From contig NZ_AFCF02000006.1 in NCBI RefSeq assembly GCF_000203975.2, forward strand, positions 186,001 to 250,000: DNA of 64,000 bases, read 5' to 3'. This document shows, piece after piece, positions 56,550 to 64,000 of this stretch (positions are counted from its first letter, which is position 1; the number at the start of each line of letters is the position of its first letter). The position numbers and the translations under genes are program-made. Source of the DNA: Leisingera sp. ANG1 (GTDB lineage Bacteria > Pseudomonadota > Alphaproteobacteria > Rhodobacterales > Rhodobacteraceae). The notes beneath the pieces were generated by a model. It searched no databases. It saw only the letters and a program-made list of their open reading frames with translations, and was not told the origin of the DNA.

Positions 56550-56706
56550 CGCGCGCCATATGTACAGAGCGGGTGTCAAAGAGCAATTGAAATTGCGCCT
56601 TTCCTGCTGCGGGCTCCTGTCTAGTAGGAAAACCCGCAAGTTCCGGGTCGATTGCAGTGTTGGGCCGGAGTATGTTGAATACACAACCACGAAACAGGCT
56701 GGACCG

Positions 56707-57576
56707 ATGAATATCGAAGCGCGGGAAAACTCCTATCACTATGGTGTCATGCGCCGGGCGATTGAGCTGATCGACGATGGCGGCGAGGATCTGACACTGG
56801 AGCAGCTGGCGGTTCGCATGGATATGAGCCCCACGCATTTTCAGCGGGTGTTTTCGGCCTGGGTGGGTGTTTCCCCAAAGCGTTATCAGCAATACTTGCG
56901 GCTGGGCCATGCCAAAGCACTACTGCGGGACCGGTTCACCACGCTGGAGGCGTCACATGCAGTAGGGCTGTCTGGCTCCGGGCGCTTGCATGATCTGTTT
57001 CTGCGCTGGGAGGCGATGAGCCCTGGCGAATATGCCCGCAAAGGGGACGGCCTGCAGATTTTCTGGGGCTGGTTTGACAGCCCCTTTGGGCTTGCTCTGG
57101 TGATGGGCACGGAAAAGGGTATTTGCGGACTGGCATTTGCTGCCGAGACTGGCGCCGAACCTGCCATGGCCGATATGCGCGCCCGCTGGCCTCAGGCTGA
57201 GTTCATTGAGGACCCGTCTGCCCTGCGCCCTTTGGCGGAGGCCGCCTTTGCCCAAAAGGGGGAAACTGCGCTGCACATGATCGGTGCACCTTTGCAGATC
57301 AAGGTATGGGAAGCGCTGCTGCGCATCCCGTCAGGCCATGTTACCACTTATTCAGAACTGGCCCATGCCATCGGCGCCCCCAAGGCCGTGCGCGCAGTTG
57401 GCACAGCAGTCGGACGCAACCCTGTCAGCTGGCTGATCCCCTGTCACCGCGCCTTGCGGAAATCCGGCGCACTGGGCGGCTATCACTGGGGGCTTCCGGT
57501 CAAACGCGCGATGCTCGCCTTTGAGGCTGCGCGGGATGAGGAGGCTGCGGCAGGTGATATGCGCGCTGCCGGCTGA
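56707..57576 (+). CDS. AraC-HTH/methylated-DNA-cysteine methyltransferase fusion (Ada-like, no zinc domain)
   Basis: A 289-residue fusion. N-terminal AraC helix-turn-helix (about residues 10-105, 'LAVRMDMSPTHFQRVFSAWVGVSPKRYQQYLRLGHA'), then the MGMT domain with active site 'NPVSWLIPCHRALR' (PCHR, Cys about residue 246) and 'GYHWGLPVKRAML'. It repairs O6-alkylguanine by suicidal transfer. The N-terminal Zn-containing phosphotriester domain of E. coli Ada is missing, so the usual methylation switch is absent. The ATG at 56707 is used. Confidence 0.92.
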   Translation: MNIEARENSYHYGVMRRAIELIDDGGEDLTLEQLAVRMDMSPTHFQRVFSAWVGVSPKRYQQYLRLGHAKALLRDRFTTLEASHAVGLSGSGRLHDLFLRWEAMSPGEYARKGDGLQIFWGWFDSPFGLALVMGTEKGICGLAFAAETGAEPAMADMRARWPQAEFIEDPSALRPLAEAAFAQKGETALHMIGAPLQIKVWEALLRIPSGHVTTYSELAHAIGAPKAVRAVGTAVGRNPVSWLIPCHRALRKSGALGGYHWGLPVKRAMLAFEAARDEEAAAGDMRAAG

Positions 57577-57742
57577 ATTGGCGCTGCAGCAGGCTAGGTG
57601 CTGCGGGCTTAAAGGTCTGTCGGGCTTCGTGGCGCTTTCGCGCTTCCTCACGCTCAATCTCATGCGGAGTAAAAGCACGTTGCCTGCTGTCCCAGCGGTC
57701 TAGACCCAGGGTAATCATCACAATCCAATCGTAGCTCAGCAT
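57500..57742 (-). CDS. Small hypothetical protein overlapping the Ada-like gene
   Basis: An 80-residue protein read antisense over the last 77 bases of the Ada-like gene. It is supported by a perfect AAAAGGAGG ribosome site 7 bases before the ATG (57742). The N-terminal part ('MLSYDWIVMITLGLDRWD' then basic) looks like a short amphipathic or membrane-associated helix; the C-terminal half, which overlaps the Ada gene, is Pro/Gln/Arg-rich and low-complexity. I do not recognise it. The true product might be shorter only if a stop were nearer, which is not the case. Confidence 0.5.
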   Translation of the reverse strand: MLSYDWIVMITLGLDRWDSRQRAFTPHEIEREEARKRHEARQTFKPAAPSLLQRQFSRQRAYHLPQPPHPAQPQRRASRV

Positions 57743-57780
57743 AGGGTTCCTCCTTTTCCAGTGGCCAGAAAATCAGACCC

Positions 57781-57825
57781 CTGCTGACATGCTGTTGTCA
57801 GTGGTGTGTGTTAGTGTGTCAGCAG
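57781..57825. promoter_or_regulatory. Inverted-repeat operator of the YafY-type regulator
   Basis: CTGCTGACA (57781-57789) and TGTCAGCAG (57817-57825) are perfect 9-base inverted arms, with an inner TGTCAG (57796-57801) also matching. They end 21 bases before the regulator ATG at 57847. Probably autoregulatory. Confidence 0.7.
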
Positions 57826-57846
57826 AATGTCACTGGAGCCCCGCCA

Positions 57847-58536
57847 ATGCCCCGCACCGGCCGTTTGTTCGAGATCATCCAAATCCTGCGTTCCGCCTCA
57901 GCACCGGTGCGGGCAGAGGATCTTGCGGCACAGCTGGAAGTGTCCAAACGCACCATCTACCGGGACATCGTTGCCCTCCAGGCAATGCGCACTCCGGTGG
58001 AGGGGGAAGCAGGGATCGGCTACATGCTGCGCAAGGGCTATGATCTGCCGCCGCTCAATTTCGATGAGGAGGAGCTGGAGGCGCTGCATGTGGGATTGGC
58101 GATGCTGATGCGCACGGGCGATGGAGCCTTGCAGAAAGCAGCGGAGCGGGTGAGCCACAAGATCAAGGATGTGCATGCGACCGCCGACTGGCTGCAGGTT
58201 GCCCCTTGGGGTGCACCGCTGGATGACCCGCAGCAGGGTTGCGTCTCCAAGGCCCTGCTGCGCCAGGCAGTGCGGGAAAGCCGCAAACTGCATCTGACGT
58301 ATCTTAGCCCTGAAAGGGGTGAAAGCCGCCGCACCTTGCGGCCGCTTGCCCTGATTTATCACATCGAGTGCACCATGCTGGCTGCCTGGTGCGAGCTGCG
58401 TGGCGGTTTCAGGCATTTCCGTACTGACCGGATGCTGGCCGCGGAATTGCGGGAAGTGGATTTCGCCGCCGAGGCTGCTGCCTTGCGTAAACTGTGGATG
58501 GAACAGGAGGGCTGGAACTTTGCTTTTGCGCCCTGA
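57847..58536 (+). CDS. YafY-type HTH/WYL-domain transcriptional regulator
   Basis: A 229-residue regulator: N-terminal HTH_11 ('RAEDLAAQLEVSKRTIYRDIVALQAM', about residues 20-46) and a C-terminal WYL ligand-sensing domain (about 135-205, 'HLTYLSPERGESRRTLRPLALIYHIECTMLAAWCELRGGFRHFRTDRM'). WYL regulators often sense oligonucleotides or stress. Its own operator lies upstream. No obvious target next to it; the small antisense gene and the OmpA lipoprotein are the neighbours. Confidence 0.92.
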   Translation: MPRTGRLFEIIQILRSASAPVRAEDLAAQLEVSKRTIYRDIVALQAMRTPVEGEAGIGYMLRKGYDLPPLNFDEEELEALHVGLAMLMRTGDGALQKAAERVSHKIKDVHATADWLQVAPWGAPLDDPQQGCVSKALLRQAVRESRKLHLTYLSPERGESRRTLRPLALIYHIECTMLAAWCELRGGFRHFRTDRMLAAELREVDFAAEAAALRKLWMEQEGWNFAFAP

Positions 58537-58674
58537 AAATGCATGTGTTTTTCGTTTTTTGCGCGGTAATCCGCCTAAATGAAAACGCTTTGCCTTGAGA
58601 ACGTGGCGCGACATCCCGATATTCGAGCAGACTGCCGGGCGCTGCCCGGAGCTTAGAAAGCAGAAGGCAATTTT

Positions 58675-59334
58675 ATGATGCAGATGAAACTCACCACGGC
58701 TGGTATTGTCGCCGCAACCCTGACACTTGGCGCTTGTACCGATCCCGCAACTGTCGGCACTCCGGGCAGCAACACTCAAAAGGGTGCGGTTCTTGGCGGT
58801 ATCATCGGCGCTGGCGTTGGTGCGATTGCCAATGATTCCGATCGCGGCCTAGGTGCGGTGACCGGTGCGCTGGTTGGTGCGACCGCCGGCAGCGTGATTG
58901 GCAATCAGCTCGATGCGCAGGAGCGCGAGCTGCGCCAGAACCTGTCGAACGATGATATCACCATCGTCAATACTGGCGACCGGCTGATCTTGTCATTCCC
59001 GAACGATCTGACATTTGCCACTGACAGTGCCGCGGTTTCGCCGGCCGTGCAGGGCGATTTGCGCCGCGTGGCGAACAGCCTCGTGCGATACCCCAACAGC
59101 ACCATCCAGGTTATCGGCCATACCGACAGCGATGGTGATGCAGGTTACAACCAGGGCCTTTCTGAGCGCCGGGCAAATGCAGTCGCCAGTGAAATTGCAG
59201 CTGGCGGTGTGCCCTATCACCGCATGCGCATCATCGGCCGCGGCGAGGAACAGCCGGTGGCCTCGAACCTGACACCGGAAGGCAAGGCCCGCAACCGCCG
59301 CGTCGAGGTGGTGGTGATCCCGCAAGCCGCCTGA
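58675..59334 (+). CDS. OmpA-family lipoprotein with glycine zipper
   Basis: A 219-residue outer-membrane lipoprotein. Signal peptide with lipobox 'TLGAC' (Cys about residue 21). Then a glycine-zipper region ('GAVLGGIIGAGVGAIAND', 'GAVTGALVGATAGSVIG') and a C-terminal OmpA domain ('IQVIGHTDSDGDAGYNQGLSERRANAVASEI', 'NRRVEVVVIP'). Similar to YiaD. It anchors the outer membrane to peptidoglycan. Single gene with its own terminator. Confidence 0.93.
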   Translation: MMQMKLTTAGIVAATLTLGACTDPATVGTPGSNTQKGAVLGGIIGAGVGAIANDSDRGLGAVTGALVGATAGSVIGNQLDAQERELRQNLSNDDITIVNTGDRLILSFPNDLTFATDSAAVSPAVQGDLRRVANSLVRYPNSTIQVIGHTDSDGDAGYNQGLSERRANAVASEIAAGGVPYHRMRIIGRGEEQPVASNLTPEGKARNRRVEVVVIPQAA

Positions 59335-59357
59335 CCTGGCCCTGGCGGCACGAATTG

Positions 59358-59387
59358 CAGCCCGTCCCGCAAGGGATGGGCTGTTTT
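59358..59387 (+). terminator. Intrinsic terminator of OmpA lipoprotein gene
   Basis: Stem CAGCCCGTCCC (59358-59368) / GGGATGGGCTG (59373-59383) with one G-T wobble and a GCAA tetraloop, followed by TTTT. Confidence 0.88.
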
Positions 59388-59508
59388 CGTTCCGGTGTAG
59401 CGGCTTTACGCAACGCTGCACATTGCTTGCGCGGGTATGGCTGTTTCATGCTGGAGGCGCCCTCTTACATGATGGTGCAACACGAGACGCTAACAGAAGG
59501 AACTCTCC

Positions 59509-60051
59509 ATGGCCGACCCTGTCCTGCTGACCATTTCCGGCTCGCTGCGGCGAGAGGCCACCAACCGCAAGCTTCTGGCCGAAGCCGCACGGGTGTTCGG
59601 CCCGGCTACTGTCGTGGAAGCCGATCTGAATCTGCCGCTCTATGATGGTGATGCGGAAGCGGCAGAGGGGATCCCGCCTGCGGTGCAGGCACTTGCGAAT
59701 CAAATCGCGGCTGCGGATGCGGTGGCGATTTCGACACCTGAATACAACAAGGGGCCGTCGGGAGTGCTGAAGAATGCCCTCGACTGGGTCAGCCGCACCG
59801 AGGGCAGCCCTTGGACGGACAAACCTGTGGCAGTGATGTCGGCGGCGGCAGGCCGGGCCGGGGGCGAGCGGGCGCAGATGATCCTGCGCGGTTTTCTGGT
59901 GCCGTTTCAGCCGAGGCTGATTACCGGACCAGAGGTGCACCTAGCGGCGTCTGGAAAGCAATTCGACGAACAGGGGCGGCTGACAAGTGAGCAGTATGAA
60001 GCCACACTAACCAAGCTTATGCAGAAGCTGCGGGCCGAAGCGTCTCGTTGA
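59509..60051 (+). CDS. NADPH-dependent FMN reductase family protein
   Basis: A 180-residue flavodoxin-fold reductase (chromate/azo/quinone reductase type). FMN loop 'ISGSLRREATNRKL' (GSxRxxSxN-like) and 'STPEYNKGPSGVLKNALDWVSR' near residue 80 are conserved. It reduces FMN, quinones or azo compounds with NADPH. AGAAGGA precedes the ATG by about 9 bases. Substrate unknown. Confidence 0.92.
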   Translation: MADPVLLTISGSLRREATNRKLLAEAARVFGPATVVEADLNLPLYDGDAEAAEGIPPAVQALANQIAAADAVAISTPEYNKGPSGVLKNALDWVSRTEGSPWTDKPVAVMSAAAGRAGGERAQMILRGFLVPFQPRLITGPEVHLAASGKQFDEQGRLTSEQYEATLTKLMQKLRAEASR

Positions 60052-60077
60052 AAGTGAAGGGGGCAGGCAGGTTGCAT

Positions 60078-60142
60078 GCTCCCGCGATTGAAGCTTCCCT
60101 TGGGGCCGATTGGCGGCTTGGATGCGGCGCCGCCAGCGCGGC
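60078..60142 (-). repeat. Convergent-gap repeat, copy I
   Basis: Read on the minus strand: GCGCTGGCGGCGCCGCATCCAA (ending at 60118), a 32-base middle, then GCGGGAGC (60085-60078). The most degenerate copy, with GCATCCAA instead of GGCCCAA and no clean central hairpin. Between the convergent FMN-reductase and FAD-oxidoreductase genes. Confidence 0.5.
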
Positions 60143-60197
60143 GCCGGGAACCCGCTGAAAACCTTTCAAGGAACAGGTTTGCTCATCAAAACGGGTG

Positions 60198-61238
60198 TTA
60201 GAAGTTGTTTTCCACCCGGAATCCCACTGGGATGCTGTCTTTTTCCTCCAGCAGCAAGTCCGCCATCACATGGGCGGCCTTGGGAGCCATACCAAAACCG
60301 ATCTTGAAACCTCCATTGGTGATGTAATGGCCGTTCCGCCCAGGCCAGGCTCCGAGCATCGGGGCACGTGACTTGGCACGGGGGCGGACACCTGCCCAGC
60401 GTTCGATCACCTCAGCCCCGTGCAGCACCGGCACCGCTGCGCGGGCGCGCTCAATCACGTCGTCCAGTTGAGCGTCGGTAGCTTTTCCGTCGTCAAATTC
60501 CCGCTCGCTGGTGGAGCCGATCGCCAGGGTGCCGTCTGCATGCGGGATGATGTGCAGGCTGTCCGCATAAAGCTGCGGCACTTCGCCTTCGTGGAAGCGC
60601 AGAAGTGCCGCCTGGCCCTTGACGCCGCCGCCGACGGTTTTGCCGAAGCTTTCATTCAGTTCCAAGAGGCCCGCGTAACCCTTGGCGTGGACTACCTTGC
60701 CTTGGTCCGGAGCCTCGGCCTGTATCTCCACACCCATAACCGCAAGGGCGGAGACCAGCGCTTCGCAGGCGCGGCGGGGGTGCATGCGGGCGCTGAGGGT
60801 ATCGTGAATGACATAGCCGGTGGCGCTGGGTGGTACCCAGGGCCCCAGGCTGTCTGCCTTGCAGACAGTCCATTCGGCCTCGTCCCTCCACAGTTCGCGG
60901 GCTGAGATTTCGCGGCTGCGGGCGAGCTCCAGGGAGCGCTCGTCGTTGATGGGCTGCAAGCGCCCGGTGCGGCCATAGCCGGGAGAAACACCGCCGGTGG
61001 CCTCAACTTCCTGCCAGAAGCCTTCTGCCATCAGCAGGCTTTCTAGCTGGAATTGTTTCTTGGGATTCCAGTTCTCCGGCACATGCGGGGCCAGGGCGCC
61101 GACCAGGCCGCCGCTGGAGCCGGCACCTGCGCCGAATGGGTCCACCACCTGCACATGCGCGCCGCGGCGGGCGCAGAGCCAGGCGATCGACAGGCCGAAA
61201 ATACCCGCCCCTCGCACCGTTACATCTGCCATTGCCAT
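60198..61238 (-). CDS. FAD-dependent oxidoreductase, MnmC oxidase-domain-like
   Basis: A 346-residue DAO-type flavoprotein: 'GAGIFGLSIAWLCARRGAHVQVVDPFGAGAGSSGGLVGALAPHVPE' N-terminus and C-terminal 'YITNGGFKIGFGMAP'. This matches the oxidase half of E. coli MnmC, which removes the carboxymethyl group of cmnm5U34 in tRNA. It starts 58 bases from, and divergent to, the MnmD methyltransferase gene, which supports that role. A generic amino-acid oxidase is the alternative. Confidence 0.85.
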   Translation of the reverse strand: MAMADVTVRGAGIFGLSIAWLCARRGAHVQVVDPFGAGAGSSGGLVGALAPHVPENWNPKKQFQLESLLMAEGFWQEVEATGGVSPGYGRTGRLQPINDERSLELARSREISARELWRDEAEWTVCKADSLGPWVPPSATGYVIHDTLSARMHPRRACEALVSALAVMGVEIQAEAPDQGKVVHAKGYAGLLELNESFGKTVGGGVKGQAALLRFHEGEVPQLYADSLHIIPHADGTLAIGSTSEREFDDGKATDAQLDDVIERARAAVPVLHGAEVIERWAGVRPRAKSRAPMLGAWPGRNGHYITNGGFKIGFGMAPKAAHVMADLLLEEKDSIPVGFRVENNF

Positions 61239-61296
61239 TTCGGTATCCTTTCGCCAGTGTCGCGCCGTTCCAAACACTCACTTAGGGGATTATAGC

Positions 61297-61965
61297 ATGG
61301 CAGACCAGCAGGCCCGCCTCAGCTGGCGCGATGGCACTGTTCCAGTGTCGGATCAGTTTGATGATCCCTATTTTTCGATCCAGGACGGGCTGGCGGAGAC
61401 GGAGCATGTGTTCCTGGCCGGTAACGATCTGCCATCGCGGTTTGCGCTGGGCTTTCATATCGCCGAGCTCGGCTTCGGCACCGGTCTCAATATGCTGGCG
61501 GCCTGGCGTGCCTGGGAAGCGGCAGGGCAGGAAGAACCATTGCGCTTTACCAGTTTCGAAGCCTTTCCGATGGTGCCCGCCGACATAGCCAAGGCTCTGG
61601 AGGCGTTTCCTGCGGTCGCCCCCTGGGCGCAGCGGTTTCTGGCCAAGTGGCAGGGCACCGGGGCTTGTGATCTGGGCAGTCTGCAACTGGAGGTGATCCA
61701 GGGCGACGCGCGGATGTCGCTGCCGGAGTGGACAGGGCAGGCGGATGCCTGGTTTCTGGACGGGTTTTCTCCGGCCAAGAATCCCGAACTGTGGGAAGAG
61801 TCGCTGATGGCGGAGGTTGCGGCGCATACCGCGCCCGGCGGCTCGGCGGCGACCTACACGGCGGCAGGTTTTGTCCGCCGCGGGCTGGAAGCGGCAGGAT
61901 TTGAAGTGACCCGCATCCCCGGCTACGGGCGCAAGCGGCATATGACAAAGGCGGTACTGCGATGA
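61297..61965 (+). CDS. mnmD: tRNA (5-methylaminomethyl-2-thiouridine)-methyltransferase MnmD
   Basis: A 222-residue SAM methyltransferase equal to the N-terminal half of E. coli MnmC, and to stand-alone MnmD. SAM motif 'IAELGFGTGLNMLAAW' (about residues 54-69), 'FTSFEAFPM', and catalytic 'WFLDGFSPAKNPELW' (about 151-165). It makes the final methylation in mnm5(s2)U34. Its overlap with the next EamA gene (ATGA) suggests co-transcription; the partner oxidase lies divergent upstream. Confidence 0.93.
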   Translation: MADQQARLSWRDGTVPVSDQFDDPYFSIQDGLAETEHVFLAGNDLPSRFALGFHIAELGFGTGLNMLAAWRAWEAAGQEEPLRFTSFEAFPMVPADIAKALEAFPAVAPWAQRFLAKWQGTGACDLGSLQLEVIQGDARMSLPEWTGQADAWFLDGFSPAKNPELWEESLMAEVAAHTAPGGSAATYTAAGFVRRGLEAAGFEVTRIPGYGRKRHMTKAVLR

Positions 61966-62870
61966 GCATGGTTCCACAGCCCAAAAGCCTGCCTCAGCCT
62001 CGGGTGCAACAGAACAACGTGCCGCTGGGTATTCTGCTGATGATCGGCGCCACCATCGTCTTTGCCCTGCAGGACGGTATCTCGCGCCACCTGGCGGGCA
62101 CCTACAACACCTACATGGTCGTAATGGTCCGCTACTGGTTCTTTGCCGCATTTGTCGTGTTCCTTGCGGCACGGGCCCAAGGCGGGATCAAGGAGGCAGC
62201 CCGTACGGATCAGCCGTGGCTGCAAATCTTCCGCGGCGTCTTGCTGGTCGGGGAAATCTGCGTGGCGGTCTATGGCTTTACCGTGCTCGGCCTGATCGAG
62301 AGCCAGGCAGTGTTCATCTGCTATCCGCTGCTGGTGGCAGCGCTGAGCGGCCCGGTTCTAGGCGAGAGCGTCGGCTGGCGGCGCTGGGCGGCGATCGGCG
62401 TCGGCCTGATCGGGGTGCTGGTTATCCTGCAGCCGGGCATGGGCGTGTTCAACCCGGCCGCGGTGATACCGTTCATCTCGGCGCTGATGTTTGCCGTTTA
62501 CGGGCTGGTGACGCGCTACGCCGCGCGCAAGGACAGCACCGCCACCAGTTTCTTCTGGACCGGGGTTGCCGGCATGGTCTTCATGACCGCAATCGGCATC
62601 TGGTTCTGGGAGCCGATGAGCCAGGGCGACTGGTTCTGGATGGCGCTGTTGTGCGTTTCGGGCGTGACCGGCCACTGGCTGCTGATCAAGTGTTATGAAA
62701 TGGCCGAGGCCAGCGCAGTGCAGCCATTTGCCTATTTTCACCTAATCTGGGCGGCGATGCTGGGCATGGCGGTGTTCGGTGAAGTGATCCGAACGAACGT
62801 CGCCATCGGTGCGGGCATCATCATCGCGGCAGGCCTGTTCACCCTATGGCGCGAACGCGTGAAGGGTTGA
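61962..62870 (+). CDS. EamA/DMT family transporter
   Basis: A 302-residue ten-helix transporter with two EamA repeats ('IVFALQDGISRHLAGTYNTYMVVMVRYWFFAAF' start; 'AVQPFAYFHLIWAAMLGMAVFGE' end), of a roseobacter subgroup with an unusual N-terminal Pro/Gln tail. Substrate unknown. Coupled by ATGA to mnmD, though a functional link is unlikely. Convergent with the lytic transglycosylase, whose stop overlaps by 27 bases. Confidence 0.92.
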   Translation: MSMVPQPKSLPQPRVQQNNVPLGILLMIGATIVFALQDGISRHLAGTYNTYMVVMVRYWFFAAFVVFLAARAQGGIKEAARTDQPWLQIFRGVLLVGEICVAVYGFTVLGLIESQAVFICYPLLVAALSGPVLGESVGWRRWAAIGVGLIGVLVILQPGMGVFNPAAVIPFISALMFAVYGLVTRYAARKDSTATSFFWTGVAGMVFMTAIGIWFWEPMSQGDWFWMALLCVSGVTGHWLLIKCYEMAEASAVQPFAYFHLIWAAMLGMAVFGEVIRTNVAIGAGIIIAAGLFTLWRERVKG

Positions 62871-64000
62871 CCCCTTCAGCTCCTTTGAAAACGGCACCGG
62901 CAGCGGCTTCTTGCCCAGCCGCGCGCGGTAGACAGGCAGGCTTTCGGTCACACGCATCACGTAGTTCCGGGTCTCGTTGAAGGGGATGTGTTCGATCCAG
63001 TCAACGATATCGGGGTCACCGTCCCGGGGATCGCCATAGCGTTCCATCCAGGCAATGGGGCGGTGCGGGCCGGCATTGTAGCCGGCCGCCATCATCACCA
63101 CGTTGCCGCGGAACTTGCCGGCTAGGCCTGCCAGGTAATTGGCCCCCAGCTTGGCGTTGTAGTCCCACTCCGCGGTCAGGCGGGAGGTCTTGTGGTTTGC
63201 CAGGATGCCCAGCTCGGTCGCCACCAGCTTGGCCGTTGCCGGCATTACCTGCATCAGTCCGCGCGCACCGGCATGGCTTATGACCGCCGGGTCGAATTCG
63301 CTTTCCCGCCGCGCAATAGCCAAGGTCATTTCTTCGGCCATTGGAAGCTGCCGCTTGGCAACGGGGTGCAGCGGGTAGTAGGCGCCCTCCAGCTCTACCC
63401 CGCCACGGGCTGCGCGTTTGGAGATCATCACCGCCAGATGCGGCTGGTCCATGTCCACTGCCATCTGTCCCAGCTGGCGCGCCTGTACCGGTGGCAGGGT
63501 TTCGACCAGATGAGTAAGAAAGCGCTCGGCCAGCGCCAGATCGCCAGCTTTCAGCAGTTGCAACCCGGCCTCTGCCACCGAGGACTGCATGAATGCCGCC
63601 TCGCGCCAGTCCGGCATGGGGGCGGGTGTCACCAGGGCAGGATCAAAGGGGCGTCCCAGTTTTTCGGCGGCCAGCAGTCCGTAGAAAGACGTCTGATATT
63701 CTGCACCCCTCGCATAAGCCTCGTGTGCTTTGTCGGCCTCTCCCATTGCCGCATAGGCCCGGCCCAGCCAGTAGCCGCCGCGGCCGATCGAGATTGGGGT
63801 CTCGACGGAGGAAAGAAAGCGCTGGAAGTGCACCGCAGCCAGTTCCGGGTCGCGCAACTTCTGCAATGCGATGTAACCTGCCAGCCATTCACAGTCGGAA
63901 TAGCCGTAACCGTCATCGGGCGTGGAGAAATGATAGGCCGCAAGCTGGTAGGCGCGCTCATGTTCGCCGTCACGCATCACCTGGCGGGCCAGATCACGGC
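62844..64000 (-). CDS. Soluble lytic murein transglycosylase-like protein (5' part outside window)
   Basis: The C-terminal 385 or so residues of an Slt70-type transglycosylase. The frame is open to the window edge ('DLARQVMRDGEHERAYQLA...'), so the start is not visible. Helical U-domain repeats are present ('RGGYWLGRAYAAMGEADKAHEAYARGAEYQ'), then the catalytic SLT domain with the catalytic Glu in 'ARRESEFDPAVISHAGARGLMQVMP' and 'NYLAGLAGKFRGNVVMMAAGYNAGPHR'. It cleaves peptidoglycan to anhydro-muropeptides. The stop overlaps the convergent EamA gene by 27 bases. Confidence 0.93.
   Translation of the reverse strand, partial: RDLARQVMRDGEHERAYQLAAYHFSTPDDGYGYSDCEWLAGYIALQKLRDPELAAVHFQRFLSSVETPISIGRGGYWLGRAYAAMGEADKAHEAYARGAEYQTSFYGLLAAEKLGRPFDPALVTPAPMPDWREAAFMQSSVAEAGLQLLKAGDLALAERFLTHLVETLPPVQARQLGQMAVDMDQPHLAVMISKRAARGGVELEGAYYPLHPVAKRQLPMAEEMTLAIARRESEFDPAVISHAGARGLMQVMPATAKLVATELGILANHKTSRLTAEWDYNAKLGANYLAGLAGKFRGNVVMMAAGYNAGPHRPIAWMERYGDPRDGDPDIVDWIEHIPFNETRNYVMRVTESLPVYRARLGKKPLPVPFSKELKGSTLHAFAP

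Overview
The window looks like a chromosomal segment of a marine Rhodobacteraceae (roseobacter group, closest in feel to Leisingera, Phaeobacter or Ruegeria). The reasons are the high GC content, the dense short operons with 4-bp ATGA/GTGA overlaps, and lineage-typical families: DUF1523, a DUF6638-like protein, the DUF5928 glycosyltransferase next to a sulfotransferase, and an MlaA-MlaC pair. Housekeeping genes (ilvD, smpB, map, rsmD, rppH, nth, glnK-amtB) point to a chromosome rather than a plasmid. I see no rRNA, tRNA, CRISPR array, insertion sequence or prophage.

Layout. 0-3.7 kb: small membrane proteins, a DUF6638-like protein and DUF1523, with one AT-richer membrane/coiled-coil gene coupled in. 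3.7-4.8 kb: a self-regulated DHFR-like/TetR pair. 5.1-7.7 kb: a well-formed cobalamin riboswitch in front of a glycine-betaine-type Rieske monooxygenase and its reductase (gbcAB), followed by rpiB. 8.4-11.3 kb: a DUF5928 glycosyltransferase divergent from a sulfotransferase and a small DUF6678-like gene. 11.7-17 kb: ilvD, a BenE-type transporter divergent from an XRE-cupin regulator over a striking double operator, an EamA exporter and smpB. 17-20.5 kb: a secreted leucine-rich-repeat protein, sseA and an aromatic aminotransferase. 21-25 kb: glnK-amtB and a class A PBP. 25.5-30 kb: mlaA-mlaC and a type I secretion ABC/HlyD pair. 30-33 kb: a RidA, GDPD, FemAB-like, PCD run. 33-44 kb: peroxiredoxin, ferredoxin reductase, rsmD, lipoprotein, HAD, map, MscS, sfsA, SDR/TetR, CinA-like, GNAT, AhpD-like and OmpA. 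44-50 kb: GlxA-type regulator/class II aldolase, LysR, AEC transporter, DUF4399, NIPSNAP and ABM proteins. 50-55 kb: fadH-like, rppH, EamA/MarR. 55-64 kb: PfkB kinase, nth/Ada-like DNA repair, YafY regulator, OmpA lipoprotein, FMN reductase, an MnmC activity split into two divergent genes, another EamA and a truncated lytic transglycosylase.

Two observations stand out. First, a B12 riboswitch sits directly before B12-independent betaine demethylation genes. Second, I find nine copies of a 58-72 bp intergenic element: a 5' block ending in CCCAA or TCCAA, a variable hairpin of unrelated sequence, and a 3' block GGCGGGAG. All nine lie in gaps between convergent genes. Every convergent gap longer than about 130 bp carries at least one copy, except 37050-37337, which may contain a small gene. 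Several divergent regulator/target pairs also have clear palindromic operators.

All functional calls come from reading translated sequence and recognising families. No database search was run.
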